Assembly (NCBI GenBank): GCA_047777345.1
Contig: JBKEEJ010000010.1
Location: forward strand, 49,958-113,957
Length of the DNA stretch: 64,000 bases
DNA from: Anaerocolumna sp047777345
Lineage (GTDB): Bacteria > Bacillota > Clostridia > Lachnospirales > Lachnospiraceae
Reading direction: 5' to 3'
Under the pieces are notes generated by a model. That model was not told where the DNA came from, searched no databases, and was given only the letters and a program-made list of their open reading frames with translations. Shown in pieces: positions 29,812 to 38,461 of the stretch (position 1 is the first letter of the stretch; every line of letters starts with the position of its first letter). Both the position numbers and the translations under genes were made by a program.

Positions 29812-30813
29812 TTAAATCTTAAAACCGTTGTTCCCGATTTCCCGTTTCTTCTGTAACAGATGAATGGCAAAACCACCGATTTCATTTTTCATATATATTT
29901 CGGTTAAATTACCTTTTTCATCATATCGGGCTGTGTCAGGAAGAAACACGGCTCCCCGTCTTTCCAGGTGGAAAATAGCCCGGTCCATATAATTTGTTAC
30001 TACAGCAATTTGTCCGTATTTGCCTGGTAAGTTTTCCTTTAAAGGTTTGCTACTTGTACCGGCAAATACAAAATTATTATTTTTAACTTTTTCAAAACCA
30101 AACAAAGTTTCAAAAGAGGATGCAATACTTTCTTTCTCATCTAAATTATATATTTCAATATGACTTACTTCAAAACCAAGCATTGTATTAACCGCTTTTT
30201 TGGTTATATCTTTGATTTGACTAAATTCCTTGTTGCAAATCAGTTCCTCTTTCACCATCCAGCTGCCGCCGCATGCAATAATTTTCGGAAAATCCAGATA
30301 TAAGGTTACGTTCTTTTCATTGATACCACCCGTAGGCATAAACTGCATAGTGGCAAAAGGCGCTGACAAAGCTTTAATCATATTGAGCCCGCCTGCCGCC
30401 TCTGCGGGAAAAAACTTAACTACCCTAAGCCCTAATTCAATTGCCCGTTCCACATCACTGGGAGTGGCACAGCCCGGAATAACAGGAATTCCTTTGGATA
30501 TACAATACTTTACTACTTCAGGATTAAGCCCGGGACTTACGATAAATGCAGCACCCGCATCGATTGCCATATCAACTTGCTCTGTTGTCAGTACTGTTCC
30601 GGCACCTATTAACATATCCGGATACGCATTGGCCATAATCCTTAAGGCTTCTTTTGCCGCATCTGTCCGGAAAGTTATTTCCGCACAAGGTAAGCCTCCT
30701 TCATACAGTGCTTTTGCAAGAGGCTTGGCATCCTCTGCCCGTTCTAATGTGACTACTGGAACAATACCCATTTTTTTAATGCTCATAAAAACCTTGTTCA
30801 TATCCATTACCAT
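29812..30813 (-). CDS. eda: KDPG/KHG aldolase fused to a VOC (glyoxalase-like) domain
   Basis: About 333 residues. Residues about 8-210 form a 2-keto-3-deoxy-6-phosphogluconate aldolase: CAEITFRT (Glu 45), GAGTVLT, and the Schiff-base Lys in VVKFFPAEAAGG (Lys 133), plus MPTGGIN. Residues about 215-320 form a VOC-type beta-alpha fold (VSHIEIYNLDEKES ... GQIAVVTNYMDRAIFHLERRG ... GGFAIHLLQK). The aldolase usually ends near 210 residues, so the tail is a real fusion. Predicted to release pyruvate and glyceraldehyde-3-phosphate in sugar-acid catabolism. ATG codons at 30813, 30807 and 30801 are all possible; none has a strong ribosome site. No kinase gene is adjacent. Confidence 0.86.
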   Translation of the reverse strand: MVMDMNKVFMSIKKMGIVPVVTLERAEDAKPLAKALYEGGLPCAEITFRTDAAKEALRIMANAYPDMLIGAGTVLTTEQVDMAIDAGAAFIVSPGLNPEVVKYCISKGIPVIPGCATPSDVERAIELGLRVVKFFPAEAAGGLNMIKALSAPFATMQFMPTGGINEKNVTLYLDFPKIIACGGSWMVKEELICNKEFSQIKDITKKAVNTMLGFEVSHIEIYNLDEKESIASSFETLFGFEKVKNNNFVFAGTSSKPLKENLPGKYGQIAVVTNYMDRAIFHLERRGAVFLPDTARYDEKGNLTEIYMKNEIGGFAIHLLQKKREIGNNGFKI

Positions 30814-30962
30814 ACACCACAGTTTGGTCAATACTATTACCTGATGAAACTTATGTATGTGGTATTCCTTCCCTTAGTTTATATTTTGCATTAAAAACTA
30901 GCCTGATAAAATATGTATAAAAAATTTTATGCAGTCAAAATTTTAAGAATCTAATTTAGAAT

Positions 30963-31658
30963 CTAAAATAAAACCTTTCCCAGGTTCATCACTATTTTAA
31001 ACAGTAAGTTATTGTTGTAAATAATACTTAAAAAAGGGCTTTTCTCTATCAAATCAAAAATGGTTTTTCCAAATTCTGTGCCGCTTAATACAGTCAGAAA
31101 TAAACAGCCAATCCATACTGCTACAATGCCTTGTAATAAGCCGGCAAGCAACCCGGCCGTTTTGTTAAGTCCATTAATAAACGGAAGTTTACTGATAATA
31201 TCCAGCGTTTCGCAAAGCAATGCCAGACCAATGGTAATAAACAAAACAATGATTAAGTATACAAAAGCATTAATGATGATACGGGCTATGGAATTACTGA
31301 TATAATCCTTAAAATTATCAACTGCCATGGCAGTATAAACATCCTTTGTATTATTTTTAATTAAAGTGTGTTTCATAATTGTTGGCACTGATAATTTATT
31401 GATAAAATTAACCTGATCGGTTGTCTTACTGCCTGCATCGGTAAAACTTATTACTTTTTCAATTTTTTCTGTTACAAATCCCATTACCTTTTCATTCTTC
31501 TGCAATTCTTTACAGATAACAGGGCTTACCCAGGATGTCAGCATAAGTGAAACGATTATTGAAAAAAGCGCAAAAACTGTACGAATAAATCCCTTTCTGT
31601 ACCCATTTAAGGCATACACCCCTAAAACTACCAGTACCACAATTTCCAACCAATTCAT
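30963..31658 (-). CDS. CvpA-family membrane protein
   Basis: 231 residues. Family start motif MNWLEIVVLVVLGVYALNGYRKG with the first helix, further helices at about 28-45, 128-150 and 165-190, and the CvpA-type LAGLLQGI segment. CvpA was named for colicin V production, but its general role is thought to lie in envelope homeostasis. GGGAGG precedes the ATG at 31658, which marks the true start although the frame is open 51 bases further. Part of a minus-strand cluster with the DUF5711-like and LysM proteins. Confidence 0.85.
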   Translation of the reverse strand: MNWLEIVVLVVLGVYALNGYRKGFIRTVFALFSIIVSLMLTSWVSPVICKELQKNEKVMGFVTEKIEKVISFTDAGSKTTDQVNFINKLSVPTIMKHTLIKNNTKDVYTAMAVDNFKDYISNSIARIIINAFVYLIIVLFITIGLALLCETLDIISKLPFINGLNKTAGLLAGLLQGIVAVWIGCLFLTVLSGTEFGKTIFDLIEKSPFLSIIYNNNLLFKIVMNLGKVLF

Positions 31659-31731
31659 TTTAGTCCTCCCGTCAAAGTTTACTCCATAAAACCTTTCCCA
31701 TTGTTTCATCTTTTGGCACAGTATTATTCCC

Positions 31732-32916
31732 TTATTTGGACTTTTCTGTTAACTTTACTTCCTCCATATTTTCATTATCAATAATAATGTATTTGTCTAT
31801 ATTATTAACGGGCAATATAAATGAAATTTCGGTATCAAAGGTATAATGAAATTTCATTTGACCATTGGTACGCACGATTATCCACTCTAAGTTGGAATAC
31901 AGTATAATTTCCTCTCCGGAAATAAACACATTGTCGTATTCATAGTTTATACCTTTATCAAGTACAACTTTCCCGTTTAAGTCATAAAGAAGCAGGTGGT
32001 ATTTATTTGCACCTTCTCCGTTATTTAATACAAACCCTACGTATTTATCACTGTAAAAGATACTTTTTATTTCCGATTGAAATGTTTCTTTATAAATTTC
32101 TTTTGGTGTCTGCTCTATGGAGTAAATACGAAAACCATTGTCGCCAAAAGCACAAACCGTATTATTATTGACAAATTCTATTCTTGGAACAATAGCCTGA
32201 CCAAAATTAAATGCGCCACCAACCTTTTTGTCCACATAATTTTGTCCCACATCGCCAAAATTAAAGAAAGTTATTACACTTTGAACTTTTCCGTCACCAA
32301 TGGTTAAATAACTGGTTACCAGCTTTCTACCGTCTTCTGACAAGGACATATCCAACGGAAATCCGTCTTTTTCATTAACAGTTCTCGAATCTACCAGTTT
32401 TTCTCCTTCCTCACTGTATAAACTGATATAATTTACTCCATCGCCGTCCATCAGGACTGCCACTACACCCTGACTTGCAATTTCACTTTTAATTATGGGA
32501 TTTGCCACATTTACCGTTGTCATTTTCCCTTCTCCGTTAAAAATCTCCAAGGTAGTACTTCCTCTGTCACTTACAACGGCATACTTACCCTGTACATCCA
32601 ATATGGGATCGTTCATTTCAAAGGTTCCGTTCCAGAGCAGATTACCGGCACTGTCCATTGCCATGGCTCCGTCCCTGCTGTAACGGATGATTCCGGAACC
32701 ATACCTTTCATATTTGGCAGAACTGCTGTCCTTTCTTTCCTGTTTATGGATTACCTCATAACTTGTATAACTTTTATGTAAAATCAGATTAACTGTAAAA
32801 TATACCACGAAAATAGCAGCTACCGCAAGAATTGCGGTTATCAAGACTATTATTTGTTTATGCCTCCGTTTTCTGATTTCATACCGTCTCAACTGGTATT
32901 GTTCTATCAGTGCCAT
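31732..32916 (-). CDS. Membrane-anchored beta-propeller-like protein (DUF5711-like)
   Basis: 394 residues. Residues 1-20 are basic and cytoplasmic (YQLRRYEIRKRRHKQ), one membrane helix covers about 21-45, and the rest is extracytoplasmic, made of repeated beta-rich units with motifs such as GAMAMDSAGNLLWNG, GKYAVVSDRGSTTLEIF and YHLLLYDLNGKVVLDKG. These look like PQQ/WD40-like blades. This matches the architecture of DUF5711 proteins of Lachnospiraceae, to my recollection. Function unknown; an envelope or sporulation role is suggested by the neighbours. AAAGGAG precedes the ATG. Confidence 0.7.
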   Translation of the reverse strand: MALIEQYQLRRYEIRKRRHKQIIVLITAILAVAAIFVVYFTVNLILHKSYTSYEVIHKQERKDSSSAKYERYGSGIIRYSRDGAMAMDSAGNLLWNGTFEMNDPILDVQGKYAVVSDRGSTTLEIFNGEGKMTTVNVANPIIKSEIASQGVVAVLMDGDGVNYISLYSEEGEKLVDSRTVNEKDGFPLDMSLSEDGRKLVTSYLTIGDGKVQSVITFFNFGDVGQNYVDKKVGGAFNFGQAIVPRIEFVNNNTVCAFGDNGFRIYSIEQTPKEIYKETFQSEIKSIFYSDKYVGFVLNNGEGANKYHLLLYDLNGKVVLDKGINYEYDNVFISGEEIILYSNLEWIIVRTNGQMKFHYTFDTEISFILPVNNIDKYIIIDNENMEEVKLTEKSK

Positions 32917-33021
32917 GATATCTCCTTTAATTTCCTACCATACTATTTTTGTTAATACATTATGATAATTATACCTTATTTACTGCTCGTTGACACTACC
33001 TTTTTCATTTTTTCATATGTA

Positions 33022-33070
33022 AAGCTGTCCGTTTGAGCTTTGGTTTTTGGCTCATTCCGACAGCTTTTTC
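33022..33070. other. Inverted repeat in the gap between the LysM and DUF5711-like genes
   Basis: Outer arms AAGCTGTC and GACAGCTT with inner GAGC/GCTC arms around TTTGGTTTTTG. On the plus strand a T tract follows; on the minus strand, which carries the genes, none does. It is either a weak processing hairpin or an attenuator between the two genes. Confidence 0.45.
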
Positions 33071-33111
33071 TTCAAAACAGATATGTATAGGAAAAATTGC
33101 CTAGCTGTTTA

Positions 33112-34503
33112 TTATGGCACAATTAGCTTTTGCCCCACATATATTTTATCTTCATCTTCAATACCGTTTAATTCTTTTATTTCATCCATATAGCTGAAGG
33201 TATGATAAAGCTGAAAACTTATTGCGGCTAAAGAATCTCCCGGCTGAACAATGTAATATTTTACAGAATTGGATGTTTCAACTGCCATATCATTGGCTTT
33301 TTCCGCCTTATCGTTACTGTCATCTGCAGAATTATTATCCTTATTGACTTCGGGTGCAGTTTCATTATTATTACGGTTGCCGCCGCTTTCACTGCTGCTT
33401 TTACTATTTTCTTCATTGCTTTTTTCCATATCTTCGCTTTCTTCCGGTGCGGCATTATTTTCAGGACTTGCCGTTACGTCGCCTTTGACTGTTTCAATTT
33501 CTACTTTATCGGCATTGCCATTGTTACTTTCCATATCCGATGCTTTATTATCGGCGTCAACATCAGCCTCAGAGTCACTTGCCCCGCCGGTGTCTGTATT
33601 ATCTTCCTTGGTGTTATCCTCCTGTTGGCTGATATCCGGCTTACCCGTATCCGTTTCATCCGTATTTTGTTGGTTTAACTTAAGGCTCTGGGAAATGTTA
33701 TTTAAGGCAGTTTCCATGCTTCTCATTTTATCATAGTTATCCAATATGGTAGCGGCAATGACCAAAACGATAATAGCCAGTAAAGTGCTGGCAGCATACA
33801 AAAGGCGAATTACACTTCTGTCATCCTTCCTATCTTTTTTCTCTTGAATTACATGCCGTATTTTTTGGGTGGTATGATCACTGTAACCGCTTTCTTCACT
33901 GACTCCTTCCTTTGTATCCACCATATAACTTTGCATTTCTTCGTTTTTGTCATAATATATATAATAACCGGTCTGCTGCACCAAATGATTGTTCTCGCAA
34001 ATATAAAAGCTTTCTTCCTTTTCTATACTGTCTAATTTCAGTAAAATCTTATCCTTCCCCTGAAAATTTTCCATATGTACTTTTCGGATTTTTTCATCGC
34101 TTTCAATAAAAAAACCGGGGCCAATAAGAGACCATCCCACAATTTCCGTATCGCCGAAATATTTTTTAATATTTTCAAATACACTTGTCCAGCCTTCGTC
34201 TGATAACACAATACCGTTGGAAAAATCCGTATTGGTCATTTCCACGGCCCCTTTGACAAAAATATTTTTGCTATTTTCCGTCTTAACATAGTATCCCAAA
34301 AGAACCGCTACCCTGCAACCGGAATATTCTTTGTCGGAAAGCTGCCTTATGTAAGTCATAACATAATCTTCTATATAAATTACTTTGCTGCGGGAGCCGA
34401 CACTTCCCACCTGCCTTAAATTTTTAGGCATTTTAACGGGGACGGATTTTTCTGCCTTTAGCTGATTATTGGTCATTTCTCCCTTGCTGTATGAGTTGTC
34501 CAT
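33112..34503 (-). CDS. Degenerate MPN (JAMM)-domain membrane protein with C-terminal LysM
   Basis: 463 residues. Order: basic N-terminus; an alpha/beta domain at about 40-195 whose layout copies an MPN/JAB1 domain (KVIYIEDYVMTYI, GCRVAVLLGYYV, IVGWSLIGPGFFIESDEKI, FYICENNHL, GYYIYY); one membrane helix at about 231-254; a long acidic Ser/Asn/Asp/Glu-rich linker; and a LysM domain at about 416-463 (YYIVQPGDSLAAISFQLY). In active JAMM peptidases the GW segment reads GWxHxHP; here both His are replaced (SLIGP) so a metalloprotease role is unlikely. Positive-inside charge puts the MPN-like part in the cytoplasm and LysM outside. TAGGAGG precedes the ATG. Confidence 0.75.
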   Translation of the reverse strand: MDNSYSKGEMTNNQLKAEKSVPVKMPKNLRQVGSVGSRSKVIYIEDYVMTYIRQLSDKEYSGCRVAVLLGYYVKTENSKNIFVKGAVEMTNTDFSNGIVLSDEGWTSVFENIKKYFGDTEIVGWSLIGPGFFIESDEKIRKVHMENFQGKDKILLKLDSIEKEESFYICENNHLVQQTGYYIYYDKNEEMQSYMVDTKEGVSEESGYSDHTTQKIRHVIQEKKDRKDDRSVIRLLYAASTLLAIIVLVIAATILDNYDKMRSMETALNNISQSLKLNQQNTDETDTGKPDISQQEDNTKEDNTDTGGASDSEADVDADNKASDMESNNGNADKVEIETVKGDVTASPENNAAPEESEDMEKSNEENSKSSSESGGNRNNNETAPEVNKDNNSADDSNDKAEKANDMAVETSNSVKYYIVQPGDSLAAISFQLYHTFSYMDEIKELNGIEDEDKIYVGQKLIVP

Positions 34504-34826
34504 ACCATATCCTCCTAAACACAGTCTTTCACAGACAATGGATTTATACTATTCAGAATAGTAGCACATGGGGACTAAATATTATGTCAAAACAATACAG
34601 TGAAAAAAAATATCTTGCCTGTTTTATCATTCCTTATTCGTCTTTATTTTTCCTTTTCCGCCTTTTTCATACCGGCGTAAACCTGGTCCCGGAAGAATCC
34701 TTTTTTATTCTGATGAAAATTGTCTAGTAAAATATTACTATAATCTGACTATTTTACTTTTTTGCGGTAATACTTTTGATATTGCAGAATATGGTTTTAG
34801 TGTACGAGTATTTATAGGAGGTTATA
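34504..34826. other. Divergent intergenic region between LysM gene and yyaC
   Basis: 323 bp, AT-rich, expected to hold promoters for both directions, possibly a sporulation-sigma promoter for yyaC. No sigma-factor signature could be assigned with confidence. Confidence 0.4.
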
Positions 34827-35399
34827 ATGAATAAAGAGCTAGAAGCAGAAAAGAAACTGTATTACTTCAATACAAAGGATCGTTATTCTGTGTATGAATT
34901 CAGCAAGGCTTTACTGGAATTAATTCAAAAAAACCTTTATAATAAAAAACAGATTGTGTTTTTATGTATCGGTACGGACCGGGCAACCGGTGATTGCCTC
35001 GGTCCGATTGTAGGTTATAAATTATCCAAACTTCAGCATAACAATATTATATTATACGGAACTTTAGAACATCCCGTACATGCCAAAAATCTTGATGAGA
35101 CTCTGAAGTTTATCTATACCCATCACCGTAATGCCCTGGTAATTGCAATAGATGCCTCTTTGGGAAAGTCCGGTCATATCGGATATATTACTCTGGGAGA
35201 AGGTCCATTGTTACCGGGAGCCGGCGTAGATAAGACTCTGCCACCGGTAGGGGATATCTTTATTACGGGAATTGTAAATTTTTCCGGCATGTTAGACCAT
35301 ATGTTGCTGCAAACGACCAGGCTTAATATTGTAATGGTTTTGGCGGACTTTATCTGTACCGGAATTAACTACTGTTTTTATAAGCTGGCTAAGGATTAA
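34827..35399 (+). CDS. yyaC: Spore protease-like protein YyaC (DUF1256)
   Basis: 190 residues. Seen: motif VFLCIGTDRATGDCLGPIVG (about 49-68) and VIAIDASLGKSGHIGYI, both hallmarks of the YyaC family related to GPR spore protease. Made in sporulation; its substrate is not established. It shows the organism can probably form spores. AGGAGG precedes the ATG. The ISL3 element lies immediately downstream, so its natural terminator may have been displaced. Confidence 0.88.
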   Translation: MNKELEAEKKLYYFNTKDRYSVYEFSKALLELIQKNLYNKKQIVFLCIGTDRATGDCLGPIVGYKLSKLQHNNIILYGTLEHPVHAKNLDETLKFIYTHHRNALVIAIDASLGKSGHIGYITLGEGPLLPGAGVDKTLPPVGDIFITGIVNFSGMLDHMLLQTTRLNIVMVLADFICTGINYCFYKLAKD

Positions 35400-35406
35400 T
35401 AAGGAA

Positions 35407-35419
35407 AATATATAAAAAA
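35407..35419. repeat. Left direct repeat flanking the ISL3 element
   Basis: AATATATAAAAAA, identical to 36892-36904. The pair brackets the insertion and fits an AT-rich target-site duplication; ISL3 elements usually duplicate 8 bp, so part of the 13-bp match may be chance. Confidence 0.65.
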
Positions 35420-36893
35420 GGTTCTATAATAAATATTGGGGTGCACTGTATGAATTTCTAAGAAACTTAATACGATTCATACCTCACCCCAATTCTTTTT
35501 TATATTAAAATACACTTATAAATCACCTGCCACACTTTCGTATTACTCCACAACGAGAAACTAGAAAGAAGGTGAATTATAAGTGTATCCTAATTATATC
35601 AAACATCTTCTTCAAATTGAAGATGTTAAGGTTAAAAAAGTTTATTATGGCATTGATAATACTATCAATATAATGCTAGAAACTAAACCTAGTCAACATA
35701 TTTGCCCTTGTTGTGGTAAATCGACTTCTAGAGTACATGACTACCGCAACCAAAAGATCAAGCATATTCCTATGGGTATGCATTCAACTATTCTGATTTT
35801 AAGGAAAAGACGATACTCTTGTTCTTGTGGCAAACGTTTTTACGAGAATTATACTTGGTTACCTAAATATCAGCATATGACAAGACAACTTATCAAGTAC
35901 ATTTGTCACAAACTTCGCGATACGGTATCTTATAAACATGTAGCCAAAGAATCAAATGTGTCTATATCTACTGTTATAAGAACTTTTAACCGAATTAATT
36001 ATCCTAAATTAGATACATTTCCAGAGATACTTTGTATAGACGAATTTAGAGGGGAATGCAGAAACGGATAAATATCAGTGTATTTTGGTTGATGGGAGAA
36101 AGAAGCACCAGCATGTAATTGAAATCTTACCAGATCGAAAGCAGCATCACTTAACTGAATACTTTATTAGTATTCCAAGAAAAGAACGAGAAAAGGTAAA
36201 GTTCTTTATCCAGGACATGTGGTTACCTTACAAAGAAATTGCAAATACATATTTTAAAAACGCAAAGATTGTTATTGATAAATACCACTTTGTTAGACAA
36301 GTTATCTGGGCCATTGATAGAGTTAGAAGGCGACTACAAAAAACAATGTCTGCTAAATTACGTAAATATTACAAATATAGTAAGAGTCTTATACTTAAAC
36401 GTTACAAAAACCTTACTAAAGAGCAAAAAGAAAAATGTGATGTAATGTTACTTTATAATGATGAATTAAGGCAGGCCCACTTTCTAAAGGAATGGTTTTT
36501 TGATATTTGCAGAGAAACTAAATACCGTGTAGTAAGAGAAGAGTTTTCAAGATGGATTAAAAACGCTGAAAGCTCAGGCATAAAAGATTTTGAAGATGTT
36601 GCAGCCACCTTCCAACGATGGTATAAGGAAATACTAAACTCCTTTAAATACGGTTATACAAACGGTGCTACAGAAGGATTTAATAATAAAATAAAAGTAC
36701 TAAAGAGGGTTTCATACGGCATAAAAAATTTCGACAGATTTAGAAATAGGATATTACATATATGTGGGTAATTCGAAAATTTCAAAAATATAATTATGGC
36801 AGGTTTTTTTAGTGTGCTATAGCTAGAACTTAAAGACATTATAGGTCTAGTTGGAGCAATTCAAAGAATCATACCCCAAAACTTGACAAAGAA
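35420..36893 (+). mobile_element. ISL3-family insertion sequence, about 1.47 kb
   Basis: Starts with GGTTCTATAATAAATATTGGGGT and ends (on the other strand) with TTCTTTGTCAAGTTTTGGGGT; the two ends match at about 15 of 21 positions as imperfect terminal inverted repeats. It encloses one transposase gene, frameshifted. Size and transposase type fit ISL3. A hairpin ATTGGGGTG / CACCCCAAT plus T-tract near the left end (about 35435-35495) probably blocks read-in transcription from yyaC. Confidence 0.8.
35583..36771 (+). pseudogene. ISL3-family transposase, interrupted by a one-base frameshift
   Basis: Two frames join into one ISL3 transposase of about 395 residues. The first (35583-36071) has the N-terminal zinc motif HICPCCGKST...YSCSCGKRF, a helix-turn-helix, and the first catalytic-region motif CIDEFRG. 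The second resumes with LVDGRKKHQHVIEIL and holds the DDE-domain motifs VIDKYHFVRQ and GATEGFNNKIK with the final catalytic Glu. The break is at the four-G run near 36051-36054: removing one G restores frame into NAETDKYQCILVDG. The start is taken at the GTG at 35583 behind AGAAGGTG. Inactive unless the G run is a reading error or a slippage site. Confidence 0.85.
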
Positions 36894-36904
36894 TATATAA
36901 AAAA
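36892..36904. repeat. Right direct repeat flanking the ISL3 element
   Basis: Identical to 35407-35419. It overlaps the T-tract (read on the minus strand) of the terminator at 36898-36947. Confidence 0.65.
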
Positions 36905-36947
36905 CCTGTTTTGGTTAATCCTCAAATAATGGATAACCAAAACAGGT
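36898..36947 (-). terminator. Intrinsic terminator of the coiled-coil membrane-protein gene
   Basis: Minus-strand arms ACCTGTTTTGGTTATCC and GGATTAACCAAAACAGGT pair over 17 bp with one bulge, followed by six T residues. Insertion of the IS took place within its T-tract. Confidence 0.85.
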
Positions 36948-36992
36948 AAAGTATCCCAGTCTTAGGCTAAAATTGATTTAGCACCAATTTAA

Positions 36993-38090
36993 CTAATAAT
37001 TTCCTTCTTTATAATAACCAATTGCCTCCGATATGGTCTTTAGCTTATTATCTAACATAATATCCATTAAAATTTTGATTTTTTCAACGGACATAAATTC
37101 TTTTCCCATATAAGCTTCGTAGTTGTTGGCTATATCCATGGACAGGTTTTTAATTTTATCTTCCGTATCTTTTATTTCAACATATACCTGTCCATATTGC
37201 TTTTTCATGCTATTTAATTCATCCTGGTTTCGTGCCTTAATTTCATCACTAATAACGAAACGGGTTGTATTTTCAAAAGCACTAAGAGCCTCTTTCTTTT
37301 GTTCCAGAATGGACTTTAACTCCTTATCTAACTCTGATAATTCCTGATTAAAGTTGTCCAGTCCATAATGACTTTCATCCTTATCCTTTAAGATGCCTTT
37401 TCGGATTTTGTCCTGACTTTTTTTATTTTCCATCATTTTAAAACGGAGTTTTTGTATCCGTTTTATGGTATCTTTATGCTTGTCTTTAATATTATTATCA
37501 ATCAGCATATAAAGGCCGCCAAATACAATAACAACCAAAATATAGATTAACATCAGATAAATCATATTTTGAACGGGAATTAAATAGAAGTAAACCAAAC
37601 ATGGCAGTAATAACAAAACCAAAGCCAGTGTCAAGGCTATAATCAGCAGATCTCCGATACCTTTTGGCATAAATAAAGCAAAAAACAATCTGGTGTTGCA
37701 AAAGGATGGCACTTTGTTTTGTTTCAGAAGCTCCTTACTCTCAAGTACTAACTGACGATATTCTTCTTTTAACTCGGCAGTTTCTGCTTCAATCCGTTCC
37801 GATATTTTGGCACTTTTTGACTGTTCTTTCCGGTTACGAATCTTTTTCATCCTGCTTCGGGTTTTGTCAATTTGTTCATCGTAAGTTGCCTCAATTTCGT
37901 CCTTCCTTTTTTTGGATGTGCTGGCAATTTCATCAGCAATTGCTTTTTCTTTTATTTTAATGGCTTTTTCCAGTTTTTCTTCTTCTTTTGCCAGTGCGTC
38001 ATTTTTATCTTTCAGTCGGTCTAATTCCAACAATATATTCTTTAACCCTTTTAAATCTTCCAAACCCCCGGATAATATATTGCCTTCCAT
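36993..38090 (-). CDS. Coiled-coil membrane protein of unknown function
   Basis: 365 residues. Residues about 10-120 form a highly charged coiled coil (LELDRLKDKNDALAKEEEKL), two hydrophobic helices lie at about 145-170 and 176-197, then a second coiled coil of about 140 residues (KHKDTIKRIQKLRFKMMENK...). Both coiled coils should face the cytoplasm. No family was recognised. AGGAGG precedes the ATG. Monocistronic with its own terminator. Confidence 0.65.
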   Translation of the reverse strand: MEGNILSGGLEDLKGLKNILLELDRLKDKNDALAKEEEKLEKAIKIKEKAIADEIASTSKKRKDEIEATYDEQIDKTRSRMKKIRNRKEQSKSAKISERIEAETAELKEEYRQLVLESKELLKQNKVPSFCNTRLFFALFMPKGIGDLLIIALTLALVLLLLPCLVYFYLIPVQNMIYLMLIYILVVIVFGGLYMLIDNNIKDKHKDTIKRIQKLRFKMMENKKSQDKIRKGILKDKDESHYGLDNFNQELSELDKELKSILEQKKEALSAFENTTRFVISDEIKARNQDELNSMKKQYGQVYVEIKDTEDKIKNLSMDIANNYEAYMGKEFMSVEKIKILMDIMLDNKLKTISEAIGYYKEGNY

Positions 38091-38461
38091 ATAGATTCCT
38101 CCTATGTTTAAGACAGGTTTAGCTGTGTGTTCAACAAATTCTTTCCATATTCGATTTTACTAGATATATTGGGAAAGGTCAATGCAAATCCTTAAGGTTA
38201 TGTTTTGAATGAATTTCCAGATTATTAAATTTTTAACAAAGTTCACATTTTTTTCAAAAAACCATCAAACTTTTTACACATTCAGAGAATACAATGTAGA
38301 TGTAATCAAGGAAGCCCCTCTCCCTTGTTCACATACAGTAATACCTTTTCATTAGGGACTGCAGTAAAGGAATTATATAAGACCATATAATTTCTAGTCT
38401 CCCCAATCACACGGATAAACTCATTTGGCAAACTTTTACTACAGTCCCACTCCTCTTCTTC
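38091..38461. other. Intergenic region with a structured element
   Basis: 371 bp. Contains the inverted-repeat element at 38355-38449 (separate entry) and a small hairpin CAAGG...CCTTG at 38309-38331. The rest is AT-rich and probably holds the promoter for the coiled-coil gene. Confidence 0.5.
38355..38449. ncRNA. Candidate structured RNA element (multi-stem inverted repeat)
   Basis: Outer arms GGGACTGCAGTAAA (38356-38369) and TTTACTACAGTCCC (38436-38449) pair over 14 bp with one mismatch. Inside is a second hairpin GAATTATAT / TATAATTT around AAGACCA. The layout resembles a two- or three-way junction. It begins 12 bp after the YvyF-like stop codon (minus strand) and lies about 265 bp upstream of the next gene. 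No known riboswitch motif was recognised, and a decayed repeat is an alternative. Confidence 0.35.

Noticed and set aside
33269..33736. 155-codon Ser/Leu-rich open frame on the plus strand
   Set aside because: It is antisense to the acidic, low-complexity linker of the LysM protein; the biased codons on one strand create the open frame on the other.
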